Shown piece after piece: positions 32,974 to 39,205 of a stretch of DNA of 39,205 bases. The DNA lies in the NCBI GenBank assembly GCA_032160545.1, contig JAVHVN010000076.1, forward strand, positions 1 through 39,205. The letters run 5' to 3'. How positions within the stretch are numbered: position 1 is the stretch's first letter; each line of letters begins with the position of its first letter. Under the pieces are notes generated by a model that did not search any database, was not told the origin of the DNA, and saw only the letters and a list, made by a program, of their open reading frames with translations. The translations under genes were made by a program, and so were the position numbers. Source of the stretch: DATGFB01 sp032160545. GTDB lineage: Bacteria; Actinomycetota; Actinomycetes; Mycobacteriales; Jatrophihabitantaceae.

Positions 32974-33783
32974 GTGAACGAGCGGTCTTGGGTAGGAAAA
33001 GTCGCGCTCGTGACCGGTGCCAGCCGCGGAATCGGACGGGCGCTGGCGCTGTCGGCGGCCGGTCTCGGTGCCGACGTGGTGATCACCGCGCGCTCGCTCA
33101 ACCGTTCGCCCGGCGCCGTCTCATTGGCCGACACCGCGGCGGCAGTGCGTGCCCTGGGCCGTGAGTGCGAGCCGGTGGCGGCCGACCTGTCGGCGCCGGG
33201 CGGGGTGGCCACGGTGGCCGCGGCCGCCCTGGCCCGTTTCGGCCACGTCGATCTGCTGGTCAACAACGCGGCGGTGCTGACGCCGGAGGTCTACGAGTCG
33301 TTCTGGGACATGAGCGAGGCGAGCTGGCGGTATCAGATCGAGCTGAACCTGACGACGTACTGGTTGATGATGAAGGCGATCGCGCCGGGAATGCGGGATG
33401 CCGGAGGCGGGACGATCGTGAACATGACGTCCGGCGCCACCGGATATCCGCTGGCCGACGGGATCGTCGAGCAGGACGCCGTACTGGGCGCGGCCTACCC
33501 GGCCAGCAAGGAAGCGGTGACGCGGCTGAGCAAGGACCTCGCGCCGGAGTTGGCGGCGGCGGGTATCGCTGTCCTGGCGCTGCATCCGGGCGTAACCCGG
33601 ACCGAGAGCAACGTCGAGCACACCACCGCGCACGGCTTCAACGTCGAGCGTTCGCACGGGGTGGAGGTGCCGGTCGCGGCGTTCGAGGCGATCCTGCGGG
33701 GCGACCCGATGGCCTACACCGGCGAGGTGATCTACGCGCCCGCCTTCGTCGAAACTCTGGTGCCTGCCGTCGTCGAGCGCTAA
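32974..33783 (+). CDS. Short-chain dehydrogenase/reductase (SDR)
   Basis: The product has 269 residues with TGASRGIG (cofactor), NNAA, the catalytic Ser in NMTSGATG and YPASK. A stretch of about 14 residues between the Ser and the Tyr (YPLADGIVEQDAV) is longer than in most SDRs. The GTG at 32974 follows GGGGG. The TTG at 32962, with AAGGA upstream, is an alternative that adds four residues. It diverges from dppB across operator site 8. It is probably an alcohol/ketone dehydrogenase of the pathway, with unassigned substrate. Confidence 0.85.
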   Translation: MNERSWVGKVALVTGASRGIGRALALSAAGLGADVVITARSLNRSPGAVSLADTAAAVRALGRECEPVAADLSAPGGVATVAAAALARFGHVDLLVNNAAVLTPEVYESFWDMSEASWRYQIELNLTTYWLMMKAIAPGMRDAGGGTIVNMTSGATGYPLADGIVEQDAVLGAAYPASKEAVTRLSKDLAPELAAAGIAVLALHPGVTRTESNVEHTTAHGFNVERSHGVEVPVAAFEAILRGDPMAYTGEVIYAPAFVETLVPAVVER

Positions 33784-33795
33784 CCTCCGACCAAT

Positions 33796-33811
33796 AGTAA
33801 GTACACTGATC
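33796..33811 (+). promoter_or_regulatory. Operator-like site 9 of the island regulon
   Basis: The sequence agtaagtacactgatc keeps GTAC.C.GAT and lies 42 nt before the muconolactone isomerase-like gene, just after the SDR stop. It may start a new transcript for 33853 and following genes. Confidence 0.55.
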
Positions 33812-33852
33812 AATCGGTGATCTGTGTGCTACGCGTGCTGGAGAGGACTGCC

Positions 33853-34152
33853 GTGCTGGAATTCCTGGTCACCACCGAGCTTCGTCCCGTCACCGGGATC
33901 GACGCCGTCGAGTTGAAGCGGCTCTATGTGTTGGAGCGGCAACGCGGCTTCGACCTGTTCGCCTCGGGCGCCATCAAGCAGATCTGGCGGATCCCGGGTG
34001 CGCCGTTCCGGACCGTCTCGATCCGGGTCGCCCCCGACGTCGCGACGCTGCAGGCCGATCTGGAGTCCCTGCCCCTGTTCGACTGGCTGGTCATCGAGGT
34101 CACCGCGCTGACACCGCATCCCGTGATGGAAGGCGTCGGCGTCCCCGACTGA
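33853..34152 (+). CDS. Muconolactone delta-isomerase family protein
   Basis: The product has 99 residues, the usual CatC length. LEFLVTTELRP at the start, GAIKQIWRIPG in the middle, and LPLFDWLVIEVTALTPHP near the end match the muconolactone isomerase fold and the HP tail. In the beta-ketoadipate pathway CatC moves a double bond in muconolactone, but no other cat or pca gene is in view, so it may work on a different lactone or enol. I chose the GTG at 33853 with GGAGAGG 6 nt upstream. The next SDR gene begins 5 nt after its stop. Confidence 0.82.
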   Translation: MLEFLVTTELRPVTGIDAVELKRLYVLERQRGFDLFASGAIKQIWRIPGAPFRTVSIRVAPDVATLQADLESLPLFDWLVIEVTALTPHPVMEGVGVPD

Positions 34153-34157
34153 CCCCG

Positions 34158-34958
34158 ATGATTCCCACGGCGGCGGAGTTGGCGGCGCGCAGTCTGGCCG
34201 AGCTTGTCTCGCTGCGCGGCCGGACCGCCGTCGTCACCGGCGGGGCGGCCGGGATCGGGCTCGGGATCGCGCTGCGCCTGGCCGAGGCCGGGGCGTCGGT
34301 CGTGCTGGCCGATGTCACGGACACCTCGGCCGGGGTGGCGAAGATCGCGGCCCTCGGATGCGGGACGGCGGTGGGACATCGGCTGGACGTCACCGACTCG
34401 GCGGCCGTCACGGCCACCGTGCGCTTCGCAGTGGAGTCGTTCGGCTCGCTCGACATCTGGGTCAACAACGCCGGGATCTATCCGGTTGCCGCGGCGCTCG
34501 AGACTACCGACGAGCAGTGGGACGCGGTGCACGGCATCAACCTGCGCGGGGCGTTCATCGGTGCTCGGGAGTCGGGACGGGAGATGGTCCGGGCCGGGCG
34601 CGGAGGCGTCATCATCAACGTCATCTCGATCGCGGCGTTCCGCGCCGCGGGGCTGATGCACTACGTCGCGTCCAAGCACGGGCTGAACGGGCTGACCAAG
34701 AGTCTGGCGGTCGAGCTCGGGCCGCACGGTGTCCGGGTGCTCAGCGTGGCGCCGGGCATGATCCAGACCCCGGGCATGGTGGTGCGGACGCAGGACCTGG
34801 GCGACGTCGACATCCACGCCTCGGTCGCCGCTGGGCTGCCGCTGCGCCGCATCGGCGATCCGGACGACATCGCGCGGGTGGTGCTGTTCTGCGCGTCCGA
34901 GATGGCGGCGTACATGACGGGCAGCGCCGTGATCGTCGACGGCGGGGACCTCGCCTGA
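34158..34958 (+). CDS. Short-chain dehydrogenase/reductase (SDR)
   Basis: The product has 266 residues. An extra N-terminal stretch (MIPTAAELAARSLAELVSLRG) precedes the cofactor motif TGGAAGIG. NNAGIYP, the catalytic Ser in NVISIAAF, YVASK and MTGSAVIVDGG follow. LADVTD after the second strand suggests NAD. It lies 5 nt behind the CatC-like gene and 17 nt before the UspA-like gene start, likely one transcript from site 9. It is one of five SDRs in the window; their different N termini indicate that they are not recent duplicates. Substrate unknown. Confidence 0.87.
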   Translation: MIPTAAELAARSLAELVSLRGRTAVVTGGAAGIGLGIALRLAEAGASVVLADVTDTSAGVAKIAALGCGTAVGHRLDVTDSAAVTATVRFAVESFGSLDIWVNNAGIYPVAAALETTDEQWDAVHGINLRGAFIGARESGREMVRAGRGGVIINVISIAAFRAAGLMHYVASKHGLNGLTKSLAVELGPHGVRVLSVAPGMIQTPGMVVRTQDLGDVDIHASVAAGLPLRRIGDPDDIARVVLFCASEMAAYMTGSAVIVDGGDLA

Positions 34959-34975
34959 GCCGCCCCGAGCCGGGC

Positions 34976-35407
34976 GTGGGGTTCCGCACGCTGGTGGTCG
35001 GCTTCGGCGGGACCGACGCCTCGTGGCGGGCCCTCGCGTATGCGGTCGGGTTGGCCCGCAGCCACGGCGGTGTGTGTCGCCTGGTGGTGGTGTCGGCGGT
35101 CCGGACCGCGGAGCGCTTCGGGCTCTGGAGTGAGTTGGTGCCGCTGGCACGCGCGGCCAACGAGCAGGAGATGGCCGATCGCCGGGCTGCCCTGGACGCC
35201 GTACTCGGCGATGCCAACCTCGGCTGGGAGCTGCGCGCCGTCGTCGGCGAGCCGTACCCGATCATTGCCCGCATCGCTCGCGAGCGCCACGCCGACGGGA
35301 TCGTGATCGGTCGGCCGGCACCGGCCCGGTGGCGGCATCCGGCGCGGCAGCCGGTAGCCACGCGGCTGCTGCGACGGGCGTCCTGCCCGGTCATCATCGT
35401 CCCCTGA
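34976..35407 (+). CDS. Universal stress protein (UspA family)
   Basis: The product has 143 residues. FRTLVVGFGGTDASWRALAYAV at the start and the C-terminal region GIVIGRPAPARWRHPARQPVATRLLRRASCPVIIVP fit the Usp alpha/beta fold; the usual G-2x-G-9x-G(S/T) nucleotide loop is poor. Its function in the cell is not clear; Usp proteins bind ATP or act as small regulatory or stress proteins. The start is uncertain. GTG 34976 is preferred; a CTG at 34955 would overlap the SDR stop (CTGA), the same arrangement as at 10114. It ends 12 nt from the convergent MFS gene. Confidence 0.8.
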   Translation: MGFRTLVVGFGGTDASWRALAYAVGLARSHGGVCRLVVVSAVRTAERFGLWSELVPLARAANEQEMADRRAALDAVLGDANLGWELRAVVGEPYPIIARIARERHADGIVIGRPAPARWRHPARQPVATRLLRRASCPVIIVP

Positions 35408-35418
35408 GTCAGCAGCGC

Positions 35419-36873
35419 TTACCAGGAACCTCGGTGCTCGGGCACGTGCCGGATCAGGGGCAGGACGAGCAGGACGATCACGGCGAAGGTGGCGAACGAC
35501 CAGGACAGCGTGGTGGCCGGATCGCCGCTGCGGGCGGCGACCGCGGTGCTCACCGACACTGCGGTGATGCCCCCGATCTGCCGGAACATGCCGCGCAGCC
35601 CGGCGATCGCCGCGGCGTTGTCCGGAGCCAGCTGCAGGGCCGCGTTGTTGGAGGACGGTGCCGAGATGCCGATCCCGATGCCGGTGAACGTCGCGCCGGT
35701 CGCGATCCAGGCGTAGGAGGTGAGCACCGGGCCGCTCAGCGGCATGAGCAGGAGGCCGGTCGCGATCACGATGTAGCCGATCACCATGGGCCGTCGGACG
35801 CCGGTGCGGCGCAGCAGGCTCACCGCGAGTATCGAGGCGAGGACCATGCCGATCGAGCGGGCCACCAGCATCGTGCTGGAGGACAACGGGCTGATGTGCA
35901 GCCGATCCTGGGCGTACACCGGGACGAGGGCACTGAAGCCGGCCGCTGCGCTCCCGAACACGACATTGATGATGTTCATGACGCCGAACACCGGGCCGGT
36001 CAGCAGGCGTAGCGGGATGAACGGCGCAGGGGCGCGACGGGAGTGCCGCACGAACAGGGCGGCCGCCGTCACGCTGAGCACGATCGGGCCGATGAACCGC
36101 GGGTCGGACGGTTCGTGGCGGGCGTCGCCGAGGAAGGTGATGCCGAGCATGCCGCTGAGCAGGGTGAGCCCCATCAGGGCGACGCCGCGGACGTCGAATC
36201 GTTCCGTGCGGTGCGGGAGATGGGACGGGATGAGGACGGCGCCGCCGATGACGAGCGCGATACCGATCGGGACGTTCACCAGGAAGATGCCGCGCCAGGA
36301 CCAGTAGTCGACGAACACGCCGCCGAGGACAGGGCCGACGATGCCCCCGATCGGGAAGATGCTGGTGAACAGGCCCAACGCCTTGTCCCGACCAGCCCCC
36401 CAGAGGTCGGTCACGATCCCGGTGGCGGCGGGCATGAAGGCGCCGCCGCCGATCGACTGCAGGGCTCGCAGCGCCACCAGCTCGTAGATGTTGCCGGCCA
36501 GACCGCAGCACAGCGAGGCGAGGGTGAAGAGGGCGACCGCGCCGAGGAAGACCCGCTTGCGGCCGTACTGCTCACTGACTTTGCCGGCGACGGGCATGGT
36601 GAGCAGCTGGCCGAGCGCGTAGGCGGTGATCGTCCAGCCGCCCCAGTCCAGCTGGGTGTGCAGGTCATGCTGCAGCGTCGGCAGCGCGGTCGCGACGATC
36701 GTCTGGTCGATCGAGGCCATGAACAACGCTGCTGACACGACGACGAACACCGCGCGCCGACGGGCCGAGGGTGGCCAACCGCGATCGGGGGTCGGGTCGG
36801 CTGTTGTATCCAGTGGTGCTGTCGCATCCAGCGGTGGAGTGAGCACCGAAGGGATCGGCACCTCGGGATCCAC
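35419..36873 (-). CDS. MFS transporter, DHA2 (EmrB/QacA-type)
   Basis: The product has 484 residues and multiple hydrophobic helices. FMASIDQTIVATALPTLQ in the first helix is the DHA2 D1 signature, and GKVSEQYGRKRVFL is motif A of the loop between helices 2 and 3. Family members export toxic organic compounds using the proton gradient. The N terminus has a Pro/Thr-rich cytoplasmic tail of about 40 residues. The start is GTG at 36873 with AAGGAG 5 nt upstream. Site 10 lies 47 nt upstream of the start. It may export an overflow or toxic intermediate of the pathway. Confidence 0.9.
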   Translation of the reverse strand: MDPEVPIPSVLTPPLDATAPLDTTADPTPDRGWPPSARRRAVFVVVSAALFMASIDQTIVATALPTLQHDLHTQLDWGGWTITAYALGQLLTMPVAGKVSEQYGRKRVFLGAVALFTLASLCCGLAGNIYELVALRALQSIGGGAFMPAATGIVTDLWGAGRDKALGLFTSIFPIGGIVGPVLGGVFVDYWSWRGIFLVNVPIGIALVIGGAVLIPSHLPHRTERFDVRGVALMGLTLLSGMLGITFLGDARHEPSDPRFIGPIVLSVTAAALFVRHSRRAPAPFIPLRLLTGPVFGVMNIINVVFGSAAAGFSALVPVYAQDRLHISPLSSSTMLVARSIGMVLASILAVSLLRRTGVRRPMVIGYIVIATGLLLMPLSGPVLTSYAWIATGATFTGIGIGISAPSSNNAALQLAPDNAAAIAGLRGMFRQIGGITAVSVSTAVAARSGDPATTLSWSFATFAVIVLLVLPLIRHVPEHRGSW

Positions 36874-36919
36874 GAACGCTCCTTGTATTGGGGGACGACA
36901 GCGTTGGCGACCGAAATAC

Positions 36920-36935
36920 CGTCCGTATACGGATC
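36920..36935. promoter_or_regulatory. Operator-like site 10 of the island regulon
   Basis: The sequence cgtccgtatacggatc contains the 12-bp perfect palindrome TCCGTATACGGA. It lies between the divergent MFS exporter and class II aldolase genes and could control both; it is much closer to the exporter. Confidence 0.65.
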
Positions 36936-37024
36936 AGTTTGCCGAAGTATCGCACACGGGTCCTGAGACGCTGTGTCCCACCGTCCACATCGATCTCGTG
37001 GCCGATGACAACCCGCCGGGAAGG

Positions 37025-37065
37025 ACCCGTTCGCGGCAGGCTAGCAAGCGCTTGATCGAACGGGT
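37025..37065. promoter_or_regulatory. Nested inverted repeats upstream of the aldolase gene
   Basis: ACCCGTTCG (37025-37033) is repeated inverted as CGAACGGGT (37057-37065). Between them is the 10-bp palindrome CAAGCGCTTG (37045-37054). This could be a second operator of a different type or an RNA structure in the leader, 49 nt before the start codon. I cannot tell which. Confidence 0.4.
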
Positions 37066-37113
37066 TGCGGCGAGGAGACTTGGGCTCTGTAACGATCTCG
37101 GTCAGGAGGGGTC

Positions 37114-37860
37114 ATGACGACGACGTCGCGCATCTCGATGGATCCGGCCCGGCCGGCGGCCGACCTCAGCGCGGTGGAGCAGCTTGCCTGCGCCCTGCGC
37201 CTGCTCGCGGAGTTGAACTACAACGAGAACTTCGCCGGGCACATCACCTGGCAACTGCCGGGAACGGCCACCCTGCTCGTCAATCCGTGGGGGCTGTGGT
37301 GGAACGAGGTCACCGCCAGCCTGATCAGTGTGGTCGACCTCGACGGTGAGGTCGTCGAGGGGGCCCCGCCGACCGAGGCGATCTTCATCCACACCGAGCT
37401 GCACCGCAACCGCCCGGACGCGCGCGTGGTGATCCACAACCATCCGCCGTACGGCACGCTGCTGGCCTCGCTCGGACTGTTGCCGGCGATCTCGCATCAG
37501 GCAGGCTGCTTGTTCCTCGACGACCTGCGCCTCGTGGACGAGTATCGGGGCGCCGTCAATGACGAGACGTCGGGGCAGGCACTCGCCGACGACATCGGAG
37601 CCGCGACGGGCGTGGTGATGGTCAACCATGGTGTCCTCGTGACCGGCGCCGACATGGCCGAGGCGGTGTACCGGGCAATCACCTTCGAGCGCATGTGCGA
37701 GATGACCTACCAGCAGATGCAGCTGGGCGTGAAGCCACGCGAGATTGCGCGTGATATCGCCGAGCCGGTGAAGGGCTGGCTGCTCGAGAAGGGTGCGGCC
37801 GCGTACTTCGACGGTGCGGTTCGCCTGCTGCTGGAGCGTGCTCCGGATGTGCTGAGCTAG
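37114..37860 (+). CDS. Class II aldolase/adducin family protein
   Basis: The product has 248 residues. The metal-site pattern is visible: FAGHITWQ near residue 44, TEAIFIHTELHRNRPDARVVIHNHPPYGT at about residues 88-116 (the HxH pair and a Glu), and MVNHGVLVTG further on. The family includes L-fuculose-phosphate aldolase and related carbonyl lyases, with a Zn or other divalent metal. In aromatic and lactone degradation such proteins are often retro-aldolases or decarboxylases acting on hydroxy acids. AGGAGG precedes the ATG at a short distance. It diverges from the exporter across site 10. Substrate unknown. Confidence 0.85.
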   Translation: MTTTSRISMDPARPAADLSAVEQLACALRLLAELNYNENFAGHITWQLPGTATLLVNPWGLWWNEVTASLISVVDLDGEVVEGAPPTEAIFIHTELHRNRPDARVVIHNHPPYGTLLASLGLLPAISHQAGCLFLDDLRLVDEYRGAVNDETSGQALADDIGAATGVVMVNHGVLVTGADMAEAVYRAITFERMCEMTYQQMQLGVKPREIARDIAEPVKGWLLEKGAAAYFDGAVRLLLERAPDVLS

Positions 37861-38007
37861 GCGCTCGGCCGCGCGCCGAAGCACACCGACTGCTCGACGT
37901 CGTAGATCCGCACGTCGTTCGCCGCGCTTCGGAGATCGTCCGGTTGGTGCGGTGCCCAGGCGATGGTGGCGGTTGCGGGCGCCCAGACCGCCGACAGCTG
38001 CCCTTGG

Positions 38008-38613
38008 TCAGGCGAGGATGCCGAAGGTTCCCACCAGGTCGGCAGTGGCGACGACGTGCCCGGTCATCGCGTTTCGGACCTGGGCGTCTGTTGGCGGGAG
38101 CAGGAACGTCAGGTGCGTGTCGATCGCGAACAGCGTGAAGACGTAGTGGTGCAAGGAGCCTGGGGGAGGGCACGGCGGGAGCCACAGCGGAAGTAAGAAG
38201 CTATCGAGTCCTTGCCGCGATCCAGCCGGCGCGGTTCCGGACGCGGATCCGTGGTCCGTGGTCGGGATCGCGGTCACGACCCAGTGGCTGATCGTTCCGG
38301 TCGCGCCTTGGGGGTCGGTGACCAGCAGGGCCAGTTCGTGCGCACCGCTCGGCACGCCGCTCCACTGCAGTGCCGGGGGGTTTCCTAGACCAAGGCCGAG
38401 GCATGTGCTTGCGAGCGGAAGGGGCCCGCCGTTGACGAACTGCGAACTGCCCAGGGTCAGCTGAGACCCGTCGGCGGTCTGCGCGGGCGGAGCGGCCGAG
38501 GCGGGTCCCGTCCCGGCGATCATGATCGAGAGAGCTATGCCGATGGCGAGCCGGCCTGCGAGGCCGAGCCGGCGTCGATGGTTCGCAAGTGCGGTGACGG
38601 CGCTGAGCCTCAT
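38008..38613 (-). CDS. YbhB/YbcL-type (PEBP) secreted protein
   Basis: The product has 201 residues. An N-terminal signal peptide (hydrophobic LAIGIALSIMIAGTG, then ASAA as a likely cleavage site) precedes a phosphatidylethanolamine-binding-protein domain: LQWSGVPSGAHELALLVTDPQG and HYVFTLFAID are the family hallmarks. The family is poorly characterised in bacteria. It lies one base from the upstream stop (TGA-c-ATG), so it is probably in an operon with the next gene. It has no obvious link to the catabolic island and is the first gene past its apparent right edge. Confidence 0.88.
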   Translation of the reverse strand: MRLSAVTALANHRRRLGLAGRLAIGIALSIMIAGTGPASAAPPAQTADGSQLTLGSSQFVNGGPLPLASTCLGLGLGNPPALQWSGVPSGAHELALLVTDPQGATGTISHWVVTAIPTTDHGSASGTAPAGSRQGLDSFLLPLWLPPCPPPGSLHHYVFTLFAIDTHLTFLLPPTDAQVRNAMTGHVVATADLVGTFGILA

Positions 38614-38614
38614 G

Positions 38615-39205
38615 TCAGTTCCCCACGCCTGCGTGTGTCAGGGCGCCGACGATCGTTGCGTTGATCAGCCCACTAGATGTGAGGCACACCGACGTATCCG
38701 GAGCGCCGAAGTCAACGACTCCTGCAACGGTCTGCCCGGAGAACAGCGTGGTCTCGAAGATGGCCGACGTGGGTTCACCCGGCGCGGGGTTCACGGCGCG
38801 CAGAACCAAGCTGGGCACGACGCTGCCGGTTATGGTCGTCACTCCACCGACGCTCGTGGCATCGAACTTGACGATGGTCTGCTTGCCGTTGTTCCAGCGC
38901 GTGAAGTCGTAGCCCGTAGCGGCAGCGACGAGGCAGGACCCGCTGCCGGCGGGAGCAGGCTCCTGGTAGTCGCGACCGTTGATCGTGATAACTCGTCCGG
39001 CCGTGATCAGTCCGCCGCTCGCCGCTCCAGTGCCGGTGTAGAAGCAGCCGGAAAGTTGGCCGGAGTAGGAGTAGCTGAACTGCCTGTTGCTGAGGGTCAG
39101 CCCGGGGTTCACGGTCACGTTCGCGCTGACCTCGCATCCGCCCGCGACCGCGCCCAGGCCTGCTGCGTGGGCCGGCCCGGCTGCGGCCGCCAACTGAATC
39201 GCCGC
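38615..39205 (-). CDS. Secreted protein of unknown function (5' partial)
   Basis: The frame is open to the window edge, so the start lies outside; 196 residues are visible. The visible N terminus looks like the end of a signal peptide (AAIQLAAAAGPAHA). The mature part is rich in Gly, Thr and Ser with paired Cys residues and beta-strand-like patterns (SYSYSGQLSGCFYTG), with a moderate number of charged residues. I recognise no domain. It is cotranscribed with the PEBP-like gene, separated by 1 nt. The function is unknown; secretion fits its neighbour. Confidence 0.75.
   Translation of the reverse strand, partial: AAIQLAAAAGPAHAAGLGAVAGGCEVSANVTVNPGLTLSNRQFSYSYSGQLSGCFYTGTGAASGGLITAGRVITINGRDYQEPAPAGSGSCLVAAATGYDFTRWNNGKQTIVKFDATSVGGVTTITGSVVPSLVLRAVNPAPGEPTSAIFETTLFSGQTVAGVVDFGAPDTSVCLTSSGLINATIVGALTHAGVGN

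Noticed and set aside
37857..38000. A short minus-strand frame with strong G/C at third positions ending after the aldolase gene (LSAVWAPATATIAWAP at its beginning)
   Set aside because: It could be a gene remnant, but at about 46 codons with no start codon or known motif it may equally be chance. Not annotated as a gene.
1..39205. Insertion sequences, integrases, CRISPR arrays, tRNA or rRNA genes
   Set aside because: None seen on reading the gaps and the gene products. Repeats found are short and explained as operators, terminators or the three-copy tandem repeat. No gap longer than 300 bases lacks a gene.

Overview
The window is about 39 kb of high-GC DNA, densely packed with genes and with strong G/C preference at third codon positions. 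It looks actinobacterial (actinomycete). Supporting signs are a mycothiol-dependent maleylpyruvate isomerase-type protein, three luciferase-like monooxygenase (LLM) oxidoreductases of the kind that often use coenzyme F420, many GTG/TTG starts and many 4-nt stop/start overlaps. I see no rRNA, tRNA, transposase, integrase, phage gene or CRISPR array. It reads as a large catabolic island. Every assignment comes from motif reading only; no database search was run.

Layout. (A) 1-7637, plus strand: a gentisate-type operon with a maleylpyruvate isomerase (5' end cut by the window), a 3-hydroxybenzoate 6-hydroxylase-like flavoprotein, an aldehyde dehydrogenase, a CrtI-like FAD oxidoreductase, an SDR, a 4,5-dihydroxyphthalate decarboxylase-like protein and a fumarylacetoacetate-hydrolase-family protein. 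The gentisate dioxygenase is not in view. (B) 7715-15239, plus: LLM; then EthD-like protein, LLM, FadH/old-yellow-enzyme-type reductase, aldehyde dehydrogenase, SDR, LLM. (C) 15219-17395, minus: acyl-CoA synthetase and a MarR-family regulator, the only transcription factor in the window. (D) 17552-20185, plus: an AprA-like flavoprotein, a two-cluster ferredoxin and an SRPBCC protein. (E) 20413-21993: a family-5 substrate-binding lipoprotein ending at a strong bidirectional terminator. (F) 22056-27256: an SDR-Rieske oxygenase pair diverging from a Baeyer-Villiger monooxygenase, an esterase and a small alpha/beta-barrel protein. (G) 27320-32883, minus: Dpp/Opp-type transporter genes, including a permease-ATPase fusion, followed by a 3-ketosteroid dehydrogenase-like flavoprotein. 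(H) 32974-37860: SDR, muconolactone isomerase-like protein, SDR, UspA, an MFS exporter (minus) and a class II aldolase. (I) 38008-39205, minus: a secreted PEBP-family protein and a secreted unknown, probably outside the island.

The main discovery is a set of ten near-identical 16-bp palindromic sites with the core TCMGTRYACKGA. All lie between genes or in leaders, upstream of essentially every transcription unit from 7.7 to 37 kb. One is a perfect 16-bp palindrome. Several lie where the transcription start would be expected, and sites between divergent genes could serve both. I infer that they are operators of the MarR protein encoded in the centre of the island, so that the island is one local regulon. 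By analogy with other MarR regulators next to CoA ligases, the inducer may be an acyl-CoA thioester; this is inference.

Working model (inference): an organic substrate enters through the ABC transporter. It is oxidised by the Rieske oxygenase and the Baeyer-Villiger monooxygenase/esterase, desaturated or reduced by the flavoproteins (KstD-like, AprA-like, LLM, OYE), activated as a CoA thioester, and finally passed to central metabolism, partly through a gentisate-type ring-cleavage branch. The combination suggests a cyclic ketone, polycyclic or aromatic acid substrate, but the sequence does not identify it.
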